A stretch of 64,000 nucleotides of DNA, from positions 1 through 64,000 of the forward strand of contig NZ_JAQVKP010000003.1 of the NCBI RefSeq assembly GCF_028694605.1, in the 5' to 3' direction. Below, in pieces: positions 25,859 through 33,934 of the stretch. The stretch is from Sulfurimonas sp. Lineage in GTDB: Bacteria; Campylobacterota; Campylobacteria; Campylobacterales; Sulfurimonadaceae. The translations under genes and the position numbers were made by a program. The notes under the pieces were generated by a model, which was not told the origin of the DNA, did not search any database, and was given only the letters and a program-made list of their open reading frames with translations. How positions within the stretch are numbered: the first letter of the stretch is position 1; each line of letters starts with the position of its first letter.

Positions 25859-27022
25859 TCAACTTCTTTGTGCATTTTTTGATATCATAAGAACCATCCC
25901 AATCCCGATAGACGCCGCCAAAATAGTAGAACCCCCATAGCTTAAGAATGGTACGGAGATACCTTTGATAGGCGTGATACCGCTTATACCGTAAGCATTT
26001 ACTAAAAATGCGAAAGCCAAAAGCAGTCCTACTCCAAGGCTAAATAGATAGTTTTTTGTGTCTTGGACTCTGTTGGCAATTTTAAAAATTCTCTGAAGCA
26101 TCATCATAAAAAGAGCAACAACTGCAAAAACACCAAAAAATCCGAACTCTTCGGCAAGTCCCGCCAAAACAAAGTCCGTATGCACTTCACTTAAAAAACC
26201 GAGCTTAAATGTGCCGTTTGACAGACCTGCACCAAAAAGACCGCCGTTGTGGATGGCATTTAGCGAGTGGCCTATCTGGTAAGGTTCTACCTCGGTTGGA
26301 ACACGAAGCTGTGAAGCAACGGCTTCGGGAAAAATTTCCAAAACGGTGTTTTGCGCTAAAGCCCACCAAGATTTGATGCGCAAAATCCTATGTTCGGCCG
26401 TAAAGATAAAAAAGAGAAAAAAGAGAACCGCTCCGCTCAGCAGTGTCAAGAAGAAATGAAAACTGCTCCCTGCAAACATCAACATAAAAAGAAGCGTAAG
26501 CCCAAGTACCACGACCTGACCCAAATCGTTTTGCACAAAAGCAATTACAAACATCGCCCCGACAAAAACTATACCGTAAGGGGCAAATCTGATATACTCC
26601 TCTTTTACGCCCATACCGCCGTGATGTCCCAATTTTCTTGAAAAACTCCATGCTAGAAAATAGACAAACCCTATCTTAAAAAACTCAACAGGCGCTATGG
26701 AGAAGCCAAAGAACTTAATCCACCGCTTTGCACCTCCGACTGCCGAGACGAGAGATTCCGGTAAAAATGGCATCGCTATCATCAAAATAGTAGAACCTAT
26801 AAAAAGAGAGAAACCAACCATTGAGAGATGTTTTTCTGGATCGCCCTGAGCCAAAAGCCACATAACAAAGATACTTAAAATCCCAAAAAGAGCTTGTCGC
26901 ACAGCAAAGTGGAACTGATGCAAATCAAAAAGAATCGTGATATATGCAGAGAGCGAGTAGGTCAGAACTATACTAATGCCAATCAAAACTGCCACAAGTG
27001 CAAATAATTTTCTATCTGCCAT
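25859..27022 (-). CDS. ftsW: Peptidoglycan glycosyltransferase/division protein FtsW
   Basis: A 387-residue SEDS-family membrane protein with about ten helices. The family signature SGITPIKGISVPFLSYGGS lies near residues 350-370, and AVEPYQIGHSLNAIHNGGLFGAGL-like loop residues (PYQIGHSLNAI) near 255. I call it FtsW rather than RodA because it is directly followed by murG. It polymerises lipid II at the division site. Confidence 0.93.
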   Translation of the reverse strand: MADRKLFALVAVLIGISIVLTYSLSAYITILFDLHQFHFAVRQALFGILSIFVMWLLAQGDPEKHLSMVGFSLFIGSTILMIAMPFLPESLVSAVGGAKRWIKFFGFSIAPVEFFKIGFVYFLAWSFSRKLGHHGGMGVKEEYIRFAPYGIVFVGAMFVIAFVQNDLGQVVVLGLTLLFMLMFAGSSFHFFLTLLSGAVLFFLFFIFTAEHRILRIKSWWALAQNTVLEIFPEAVASQLRVPTEVEPYQIGHSLNAIHNGGLFGAGLSNGTFKLGFLSEVHTDFVLAGLAEEFGFFGVFAVVALFMMMLQRIFKIANRVQDTKNYLFSLGVGLLLAFAFLVNAYGISGITPIKGISVPFLSYGGSTILAASIGIGMVLMISKNAQRS

Positions 27023-27028
27023 CAGCCG

Positions 27029-27547
27029 TTACTTTATCTTGTTAATCTTAAGCACAAACTCAACTTCTGCTTTAGATATATGCAGCTCTTTTGAGATTAT
27101 CTCCAAAGAAGCGCCCTGTTTGTATAGCGAAATTATTTTTTCATCATCATTTCCATGGATAGAGGCGGGTATGGATATCTGCTTGACACCGTTTTCCAGT
27201 GACGATAGTCTGGATTCTATATGCCCCTCTATCATCAAAAGGCTCTCTTCAACTCTTTTAATAGTTGCTGCGAGAGGCTTTATCATATCATAAACCGTTC
27301 TCTCAACCTCTTGGTAAATCTCTTCATCGCTCATTCGGCTGCTGTTTTTTTGGATATTTGCCTGTGTTTCCGAGAGCTTTTTTTTGAGATAAAAAATCTC
27401 TTTGTTCAGCTCTTCTGCCACGGTGGCAACCGAGCGGATGTTTTTGTTATACTCCGCATCTTTGGTAAAAACGTAGTAGAGCAGATACAAAATCATAGCC
27501 GCCATGGCTACTACCAAATACTCTATATTTATGGACTCTAAATTCAT
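27029..27547 (-). CDS. Single-pass membrane coiled-coil protein with C-terminal DUF6115-like helix
   Basis: A 172-residue protein with an N-terminal membrane helix (LVVAMAAMILYLLYYVF), a long coiled coil (about 35-125), and a C-terminal segment EKIISLYKQGASLEIISKEL followed by HISKAEVEFVLKINK, which looks like a small helix-turn-helix. This matches the DUF6115 type seen in Campylobacterota. The start overlaps the preceding gene as ATGA. Its place before ftsW hints at an envelope or division role, but this is inference. Confidence 0.7.
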   Translation of the reverse strand: MNLESINIEYLVVAMAAMILYLLYYVFTKDAEYNKNIRSVATVAEELNKEIFYLKKKLSETQANIQKNSSRMSDEEIYQEVERTVYDMIKPLAATIKRVEESLLMIEGHIESRLSSLENGVKQISIPASIHGNDDEKIISLYKQGASLEIISKELHISKAEVEFVLKINKIK

Positions 27548-28065
27548 GCTCTACTCTCTCGTGCTTCACGGATAAGCACTCTTTCTCTGGCTGTCAAATA
27601 AGCATTCCACTCTTTTTCATCACGTTCATGTATCTTCGTGATTTCAGCCAGCGAGCCATCAAGCGCTTTAAAAAAGAGTGCTATATCACGTTTTGGATGT
27701 ACGGGCATAGCAACTCTTCCATAATACTCCACTCCACTCTCTAAAAGTTCTGCGGAGAGTTTAAAGTGTTCAAATCCGATAGACTCAATCTCTGCTTCAT
27801 CTACAAGAGAAACTCTTTTTGGCTGCTCGTTTTTCAAAAACATCTCAAGCGCATCTATCTTTCGATGCAACTCAACGATAAGGTTAAGCAAAACCGGATC
27901 GGTATCGGCCGTATCTCCTTTTGCACGTGCGAGCTTGAGCCAGTGGCTTATAGGGTCATCATCACTCTCGCCAAGTTTGTCAAACTCTCTTGCGTACAAC
28001 TCACTATCCAAAGCAAGCGGACTGAAAGCTATACTAATCGGGGCTTTTACTAAACGAATGCTCAT
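27544..28065 (-). CDS. Conserved hypothetical protein between mqnP and ftsW
   Basis: A 173-residue soluble protein with no signal peptide and no domain I can name with confidence. It is helical in the first half (DPVLLNLIVELHRKIDALEMFLKN), then has a strand-rich part (VSLVDEAEIESIGFEHFKLSA, GVEYYGRVAMPVHPKRDIALFF) that recalls PilZ-type barrels of the atypical kind. The C-terminus is helical. Both ends overlap neighbours as ATGA, so it belongs to a tightly coupled operon. Confidence 0.7.
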   Translation of the reverse strand: MSIRLVKAPISIAFSPLALDSELYAREFDKLGESDDDPISHWLKLARAKGDTADTDPVLLNLIVELHRKIDALEMFLKNEQPKRVSLVDEAEIESIGFEHFKLSAELLESGVEYYGRVAMPVHPKRDIALFFKALDGSLAEITKIHERDEKEWNAYLTARERVLIREARESRA

Positions 28066-28922
28066 AATATAACCTTATCCATAACGATTAAAATAAAAAA
28101 GAGTATGCCAAGATAACCATTGACGGTAAAAAAAGCACGGTCAATTTTTGTAAAATCTTTTCGCACCAAATAGTGTTCATACGAGAGCATCACGGCACTC
28201 AAAACTACTGCCGTAACAGCAAAAAAACCAAGCTGCGCCACCCAGACGAAAAGCGCCCAAAAAAGGACAGTAAGCAGATGAAATAGTGTGGAGAGCAGAA
28301 GCGTCGTCTGCTCACCGTACTTTGAGGGGATGGAGTGCAGTCCTTTTTCTCTGTCAAACTCCATATCCTGCAAAGAGTACAAAAGGTCAAAGCCCGCCAC
28401 CCAAAATAACACGCCAAGACTAAGCAGAACCGACCAAACGGTTATCTCTGCACTTACCGCAACCACACCTGCGATGGGAGCAAGTCCGAGAGAGACGCCA
28501 AGTACGATGTGTGCCAAAGAGGAGAAACGCTTAAAGTAAGAGTAGCTTCCAAGTATGAGCAAGATAGGAAAACTAAGCGTAAAAGCAAGCGGGTTGATGA
28601 TGTAGGCAACCCCCACAAAAGCAAGTGCGTTGACAAGGGTAAAAATCAATATACTTGAAGCATCAAGCCGCCCGTCAACATTTGGGCGAGAAGAGGTGCG
28701 GGGATTTTGCGCATCGATATCTCTGTCTGCAAATCTGTTAAGACCCATGGCAAAATTTCTTGCACTCACAGCCGCCCCCACCCCCAACACAAGAAGTCCA
28801 AATCCAAACCACCCATCAGCCGCAACAATCATAGCTATAAAAATAAAAGGAAGCGAAAATATGGAGTGTTCAAACATCACAAGTTCGTTAAAATCTTTCA
28901 GTTTATTGACATATCTTTGCAA
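28062..28922 (-). CDS. mqnP: UbiA-family prenyltransferase, menaquinone biosynthesis (MqnP)
   Basis: A 286-residue inner-membrane prenyltransferase with eight or nine helices. The two Asp-rich motifs that bind the prenyl diphosphate through magnesium are LNRFADRDID (about residues 61-70) and YSLQDMEFDREKGLHSIP (about 180-197). Campylobacterota make menaquinone by the futalosine route, and this member fits MqnP, which adds the polyprenyl tail. It heads the operon towards ftsW and murG. Confidence 0.88.
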   Translation of the reverse strand: MQRYVNKLKDFNELVMFEHSIFSLPFIFIAMIVAADGWFGFGLLVLGVGAAVSARNFAMGLNRFADRDIDAQNPRTSSRPNVDGRLDASSILIFTLVNALAFVGVAYIINPLAFTLSFPILLILGSYSYFKRFSSLAHIVLGVSLGLAPIAGVVAVSAEITVWSVLLSLGVLFWVAGFDLLYSLQDMEFDREKGLHSIPSKYGEQTTLLLSTLFHLLTVLFWALFVWVAQLGFFAVTAVVLSAVMLSYEHYLVRKDFTKIDRAFFTVNGYLGILFFILIVMDKVIL

Positions 28923-29030
28923 AGTCAGCCTCGAAATTGTTTTTGTTTTATTCTATCTAAAGTTGCTTTAAAAGCGTATGACTTTAGGATTTTTAATGAA
29001 AATCTTTATAGGTTCCTATATGAATAAAAA

Positions 29031-29076
29031 TTCATCTTGCGTTCATATTGTCTTAATCTTCATATTCTATTATAAT
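29031..29076 (+). promoter_or_regulatory. Promoter of the acquired envelope cassette with tandem 11-bp boxes
   Basis: Three consecutive 11-mers, TTCATCTTGCG, TTCATATTGTC and TTAATCTTCAT, share TTNATNTT and start at 29031, 29042 and 29053. They end 7 bp before a perfect TATAAT -10 box (29071-29076). One-helical-turn direct repeats over the -35 region are typical of OmpR-type activator sites, so the regulator encoded next may control itself. Confidence 0.6.
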
Positions 29077-29170
29077 ACTTAAAAAGCCTCTACAACATAT
29101 AGGAATGCAATTGAAAAATCAACAAAAAAACAGAGTTTCAAAGATGATAATGATGGGTATTTTATAGCAG

Positions 29171-29848
29171 ATGCGCGTACTTGTAGTAGAAGATGATGTA
29201 AAGATAGCCTCATTCATAAGACAGGGTCTGCAAGAGGAGTCTTACAGCGTGGACGTATCATACCACGGCGATGAAGCTATATACTTGGCGCAGACAAACA
29301 GTTACGATATCATAATCCTTGACATAATGCTTCCGGGCTCAAGCGGAATGGAGATCTGCGAAAAGCTGAGAAGCAAAAACATTATAACCCCCATCATCAT
29401 GCTCACAGCCAGAAACAGGCTTGAGGACAAGATAGACGGGCTTGACAGGGGTGCCAACGACTATCTGACCAAACCATTTGCATTCGAAGAGCTGCTTGCG
29501 CGCATACGCGTTCAGCTTCGCAGCACCCACTCTTGCTCATCCGCGGTAATCGAGATAGCCGACCTGAAAATAGACATGAACCGCCGCGAGGTCACACGTG
29601 CAGGCAAAAAGATAACGCTCACAAGCAAAGAGTACGCTCTTTTGGAGCTGTTAGCCAGAAACAAAAAAAGGCTCCTGAGCGAAACCGTCATAAAGGACAG
29701 CATAAGCGACATGGAACAAGATATGATGAGCAATATCATAAGCGTGTATATCTATAGGCTGCGCAACAAGATAGACAAATCCCACGACATAAAACTTATC
29801 CATACCGTACGTGGTCTGGGATATATGCTAAGCAACGAACATGTTTAA
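29171..29848 (+). CDS. OmpR-family response regulator of the envelope cassette
   Basis: A 225-residue regulator with a complete receiver (VVEDD at residues 5-9, YDIIILDIMLPG with the phospho-acceptor Asp, LTKPFAFEELLARI with Lys) and a winged-helix domain ending in IHTVRGLGYML. It resembles PmrA/QseB/CusR-type regulators. The coding sequence is visibly richer in GC and uses AGC, ATA and AGG more than neighbours. It overlaps the kinase gene by 8 bp. The likely operator is the tandem 11-bp array upstream. Confidence 0.93.
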   Translation: MRVLVVEDDVKIASFIRQGLQEESYSVDVSYHGDEAIYLAQTNSYDIIILDIMLPGSSGMEICEKLRSKNIITPIIMLTARNRLEDKIDGLDRGANDYLTKPFAFEELLARIRVQLRSTHSCSSAVIEIADLKIDMNRREVTRAGKKITLTSKEYALLELLARNKKRLLSETVIKDSISDMEQDMMSNIISVYIYRLRNKIDKSHDIKLIHTVRGLGYMLSNEHV

Positions 29849-31259
29849 AAGCCTAAAGATAAAACTGCTCTTCTTTTTCCTGATAACGAACATCCTTGTG
29901 CTCTCAGGCTTTGGCATATTCATATATATGACCGCGAAAAAAGGGGTCTCTGATAGCCTAGACACTATGCTTAAGATAATAAGCATAGATGTCATCCCCG
30001 ATTTTAAAGAGGACAAACATCTTGACGCAAAAGGGGTTGCTGATGAGCTCTACGAAGAGTTTGGCTTAGCGCCTCTGCATGTAAAGATAATCCACTATGA
30101 CAAGATAAACGGGACTGTCGAGCAGGAGAGCGTCTCCTCCGCCGCTTATGAAGGGCTCTTTGACATACCGCTCAACGAGATGGGGCATCTGCACAGCATA
30201 TATTATTTCGACAAGGACCTTTACCGCGTCAGCTCTATGCTTTTGTTCGACGATGACGGCACAAAGGTGTTCTTTCAGCTTGGTATGCTAAAGGACGTGG
30301 ACTCCCCTTATCTCAAGGATCTCGCTATCAGCCTTCTCATAGCCAACCCCGTTATTCTTATCATCTTTTTGTTCATTGCCAACACGCTCGTTAACAGAAC
30401 GCTCCAGCCGGTCAAAGATGTCATCAGGTCTGTAAACTCCATCTCTGCCAACAAGCTTTGCAAACGTATCGACGCAAAGAGCATACCTACCGAAATAAAG
30501 GAGCTGGTGGAGACCTTCAACAGGCTTTTGGACAACCTCGAAGAGTCGTTCAAGAGGATATCCTCTTTCAGCAGCGACGCCTCGCATGAGCTAAAGACGC
30601 CGCTTACGGTCATCAGGGGCGAAGTGGAAGTATGCCTAAGGCAGGAGAGATCGCCGCAGGAATACAGGAACGTGCTAGAAGACGTGCTTGTAGAGGCGCT
30701 TCGCGTGCAGGAGACGATAGACCAGCTTTTCCTGCTCACCAAAAAAGACACGGCCGAACTCGGGAAGAACTTCACGGAGCTGTATCTAGACGAGCTGATC
30801 CCGGACATAGTATCGCAAATAAGCAGGTTCGCATCAAGAAGGTCGGTACGCATAAACATAAAGAACATCATCCCGGCCACTATCTACGCAAACGAAACAC
30901 TCTTAAGGATAGCCATCGAGAACATACTTAGAAATGCGATAATTTACAGCGCGCAGGGCGCAGAGGTAGAGATAGGCATCATCGACTCCGACAACGAATA
31001 CCTCCTCGTCATAGAAGACCACGGCTGCGGAATAACGCAAGAGGACCTCCCATTCGTGTTCGATCGTTTTTACAGAGCCGATAAAGCCCGTTCGCGTAAA
31101 GCCTCGGAGTCGGGAACCGGGCTCGGGCTTGCCATAGTCAAGATGATACTCGACATCCACCGCTACGGCATAGAGCTGCAAAGCACACCTGGAGCCGGAA
31201 CCAAAGCCATCATCAAGATACCCAAGAGCGATGAACAAAAATTAATATTTGATTCATAG
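29841..31259 (+). CDS. Sensor histidine kinase of the envelope cassette
   Basis: A 472-residue membrane kinase. Helix 1 (LLFFFLITNILVLSGFGIFI) and helix 2 (LLIANPVILIIFLFIANTLV, about 170-190) bracket a periplasmic sensor of about 140 residues with no recognised fold. Then come HAMP, the HisKA box SSDASHELKTPLTVIRGEVE with His near residue 250, the N box ENILRNAIIYSA, and G boxes VIEDHGCGI and GTGLGLAIVKMI. It is the partner of the regulator encoded just upstream. The base composition matches the rest of the cassette. Confidence 0.93.
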   Translation: MFKSLKIKLLFFFLITNILVLSGFGIFIYMTAKKGVSDSLDTMLKIISIDVIPDFKEDKHLDAKGVADELYEEFGLAPLHVKIIHYDKINGTVEQESVSSAAYEGLFDIPLNEMGHLHSIYYFDKDLYRVSSMLLFDDDGTKVFFQLGMLKDVDSPYLKDLAISLLIANPVILIIFLFIANTLVNRTLQPVKDVIRSVNSISANKLCKRIDAKSIPTEIKELVETFNRLLDNLEESFKRISSFSSDASHELKTPLTVIRGEVEVCLRQERSPQEYRNVLEDVLVEALRVQETIDQLFLLTKKDTAELGKNFTELYLDELIPDIVSQISRFASRRSVRINIKNIIPATIYANETLLRIAIENILRNAIIYSAQGAEVEIGIIDSDNEYLLVIEDHGCGITQEDLPFVFDRFYRADKARSRKASESGTGLGLAIVKMILDIHRYGIELQSTPGAGTKAIIKIPKSDEQKLIFDS

Positions 31260-31276
31260 AGCTTTCATCCGCATAT

Positions 31277-31318
31277 TTTAATATTCCTGAACACTTCGTT
31301 CTTCTAAAGGATATTAAA
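31277..31318 (+). promoter_or_regulatory. Hairpin masking the ribosome site of the sulfatase gene
   Basis: TTTAATATTCC (31277-31287) can pair with GGATATTAAA (31309-31318), with one bulged base. A small GAAC/GTTC hairpin lies inside. The right arm contains the AAAGGA ribosome site and reaches the first base of the ATG, so folding would block translation of the sulfatase. Confidence 0.45.
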
Positions 31319-33246
31319 TGAAAGAAACAATATACGGCAGGTTCAGGTTCATCACCCTGATCTACATATTATTTTTAAGCGTATCGGCGCTGACACGAAC
31401 CGTTCTTTTGATAAAGTCGCTGAACATGCTTGACATGTCGCTTTTTGAACTGCTGCAGATATATCTCATAGGCGCATTTTTTGATTTCGCCGCGGCAAGC
31501 TACCTCGTGATACCTTTTACGCTCTATCTGCTTTTTGTGCCTCAAAAACTGTTTGGGCACTCCGTTCATAAGTATCTCTCACATATATTTACCTATGCCG
31601 TGATATTTGCTCTGGTTTTCTACTCGTTTAGCGAGTGGTTCTTCTGGGACGAGTTTAGCGTAAGGTTCAATTTTATCGCCGTGGACTATCTGGTCTATAC
31701 TACCGAGGTGATAGGCAATATAAGAGAGTCCTATCCTATGGGCATGCTTCTAAGCGTCATTGCCGTTATAGCTGCGGCGATATTCTGGGTCGTTCACAGA
31801 CTCGGATATATAAACGACATTTCAAAAGACGACAGAAATTTCAGAGGACGCCTCAAGCCGACCGTATTTTACCTGATGTTTCCGGTAATATTCTCGATGG
31901 GAATGCCGCAGGAACTCTCAAAAATATCGCAGAATCAATACGCCAACGAGCTTGGCAAGTCTGGACTATACTCGCTTTTCTCGGCTTTTAGGAACAACTC
32001 CATCGACTATGACAACTTCTATGCAAGAGAAGACGAAAAAGAGATGTTCTCAAATCTCAAGAACGTCTTAAGCACCAAAAACAGCATATTCGTCCATCCA
32101 AAAGAGAACGATACCGTCCGCCAGATAGTGAACAGAGGCGAGGAGAAGGACTATAACGTAATGGTACTAACGGTCGAAAGCCTCAGCGGAAAATTCCTTG
32201 AGTCTTTGGGCGGAGAGGGGGGCTTGACGCCAAATATCGACGCACTGGCAAAAGAGGGCATGTTCTTTAGCAACTTCTATGCAACGGGGACAAGAACCGT
32301 AAGGGGGATGGAAGCCATAACTCTCTCCATCCCTCCCACTCCCGGCCGCTCCATCGTAAAAAGACCCGACAACCACGGAATGTTCTCAAGCGGCTTCATA
32401 TTTAAGAACAAAGGCTACGAGACCAAGTTTATCTACGGCGGCCACGGATACTTCGACAATATGAACGAGTTCTTCTCCAACAACGGCTTTGATATAGTGG
32501 ACAGAACCGATTTTACGGACGAAGAGGATACATTCCATACTACATGGGGAGTTTGCGACGAGGATCTGCTGAACAAAACGCTCAAAGAGGCCGATGCCTC
32601 ATACAAGACCCACAAACCGTTCATGAGCTTCATCATGACAACATCCAACCACCGTCCCTACGACTATCCGGACGGGCGCATAGACATACCTTCGCACACA
32701 GGCAGAGATGGTGCAGTAAAATACACCGACTACGCAATAGGCGATTTTCTGGCAAAAGCCAAAACCAAACCGTGGTTCAAAGACACCATATTCGTCATAG
32801 TGGCAGACCACTGCTCGACAAGTGCGGGCAAAACAGAACTGCCGCTTGACAAATACCGAATCCCGATGATAATGTATGCGCCCTTTATCATAAAACCTCA
32901 AGTCATAGACAAGGTCGCGAGCCAGATAGATATAATGCCTACACTCTTTAGCATGCTCAACTGGTCGTACAAAAGCAAGTTCTACGGCAATGACATACTT
33001 GACGACTCGTTTAAAGAGAGGGCCCTTATAGGCACATACCAGAAGCTCGGTCTTTACAAGGACGGCGTACTTACCGTTTTGTCGCCCGGCAAAAAGGTGC
33101 AGAGCTATAAAGTGCTAAAGACCGATGCTTTTGAGACGCAGTATGAAGATATATCGACCGACGAACATACAAAGGAGGACACCATATCCTACTATCAGGG
33201 GGCAAGCTTGCTGCACAAGAAGAGAATGGACCGCTATGACAACTAA
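31318..33246 (+). CDS. LTA-synthase-type membrane sulfatase/phosphotransferase
   Basis: A 642-residue protein with four or five N-terminal membrane helices (residues 1-165) and a periplasmic alkaline-phosphatase-fold domain. Metal and catalytic sites are visible: VESLSG near residue 287, the nucleophile Thr in ATGTRTVRGMEA near 328, HTTWGVCDEDLL, and VADHCSTS near 497. The architecture is that of LtaS/OpgB phosphoglycerol transferases, not of the EptA group, which has a different helix region. It probably transfers a phospho-head group from phospholipid to an envelope glycan or lipid. Its 3' end overlaps the PAP2 gene by 11 bp. Confidence 0.9.
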   Translation: MKETIYGRFRFITLIYILFLSVSALTRTVLLIKSLNMLDMSLFELLQIYLIGAFFDFAAASYLVIPFTLYLLFVPQKLFGHSVHKYLSHIFTYAVIFALVFYSFSEWFFWDEFSVRFNFIAVDYLVYTTEVIGNIRESYPMGMLLSVIAVIAAAIFWVVHRLGYINDISKDDRNFRGRLKPTVFYLMFPVIFSMGMPQELSKISQNQYANELGKSGLYSLFSAFRNNSIDYDNFYAREDEKEMFSNLKNVLSTKNSIFVHPKENDTVRQIVNRGEEKDYNVMVLTVESLSGKFLESLGGEGGLTPNIDALAKEGMFFSNFYATGTRTVRGMEAITLSIPPTPGRSIVKRPDNHGMFSSGFIFKNKGYETKFIYGGHGYFDNMNEFFSNNGFDIVDRTDFTDEEDTFHTTWGVCDEDLLNKTLKEADASYKTHKPFMSFIMTTSNHRPYDYPDGRIDIPSHTGRDGAVKYTDYAIGDFLAKAKTKPWFKDTIFVIVADHCSTSAGKTELPLDKYRIPMIMYAPFIIKPQVIDKVASQIDIMPTLFSMLNWSYKSKFYGNDILDDSFKERALIGTYQKLGLYKDGVLTVLSPGKKVQSYKVLKTDAFETQYEDISTDEHTKEDTISYYQGASLLHKKRMDRYDN

Positions 33247-33922
33247 AAAGCAGCTTCTCCTGACTGCTTTTTTGCTTATATCTGTCTTCTTTTTCTTTGA
33301 ATACAGCGCAACGGACATTATCATACAAGACTTTTTTTTCGACAAAGCATCAGCCTCATGGCTGCTCTCTCACAAAAACGGCAGCTTGCTCGACATGCTT
33401 TTTTACACAGGCATTAAAGCTGTATTGATTGGCTTTGGGACGGCTATGCTTGTTTTGTACATCTACTCTTTTAGAAACACTCCAAAAGGGCTAGCCTTAA
33501 AAGGGTACAGAAGAGGACTTTTTGTGGTATGGACGGCTCTGCTTACCGTCCCTCTGCTCATAGGCGCTCTCAAAGCGGCGACCAATACACCCTGTCCATG
33601 CCATTTTACGCGCTACGGAGGAGAGTACCCTCATATAAAAGTACTTGATACGATGCCTACATACATAACAAAAAAGTTCAAATGTTTTCCCGCAGGCCAT
33701 GCGAGCGGAGGTTTCGCACTCTTATCACTCTTCTTTCTTTTTAAGACGCAGCGTAACAGACAAAGGGCTATATTCGCCGCTCTTGGCATCGGCTGGAGCA
33801 TGGGGTTGTACAAAATGGTCATAGGAGACCACTATCTGAGCCACACTCTCATAACCATGATAATGTCGTGGTTTATCATACTTCTCATCTACAAAATATC
33901 CTCACTACTGCATCAAAAATGA
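33236..33922 (+). CDS. PAP2-family membrane phosphatase
   Basis: A 228-residue membrane phosphatase with about six helices. It has the subgroup motifs KAATNTPCPCHFTRYGG (phosphatase motif 1 region), FPAGHASGGFALL (motif 2, PSGH-like), and KMVIGDHYLSH (motif 3). In motif 3 the usual Arg and the final Asp of the consensus R-x5-H-x3-D are replaced by Lys and His. It would remove phosphate from a lipid or from lipid A. ATG 33236 overlaps the sulfatase end and fixes the start. It closes the cassette, and miaA follows 12 bp later with normal local composition. Confidence 0.88.
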   Translation: MTTKKQLLLTAFLLISVFFFFEYSATDIIIQDFFFDKASASWLLSHKNGSLLDMLFYTGIKAVLIGFGTAMLVLYIYSFRNTPKGLALKGYRRGLFVVWTALLTVPLLIGALKAATNTPCPCHFTRYGGEYPHIKVLDTMPTYITKKFKCFPAGHASGGFALLSLFFLFKTQRNRQRAIFAALGIGWSMGLYKMVIGDHYLSHTLITMIMSWFIILLIYKISSLLHQK

Positions 33923-33934
33923 TATAATCCTTTT

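Noticed and set aside
29111-29167. Possible 18-residue leader peptide (TTG start, MKNQQKNRVSKMIMMGIL-like) before the cassette regulator
   Set aside because: The start is TTG with a weak ribosome site, and the short frame has no conserved feature; it may be chance.
30308-30880. 190-residue minus-strand frame in the kinase gene
   Set aside because: Ser-rich shadow of a well-supported histidine kinase.
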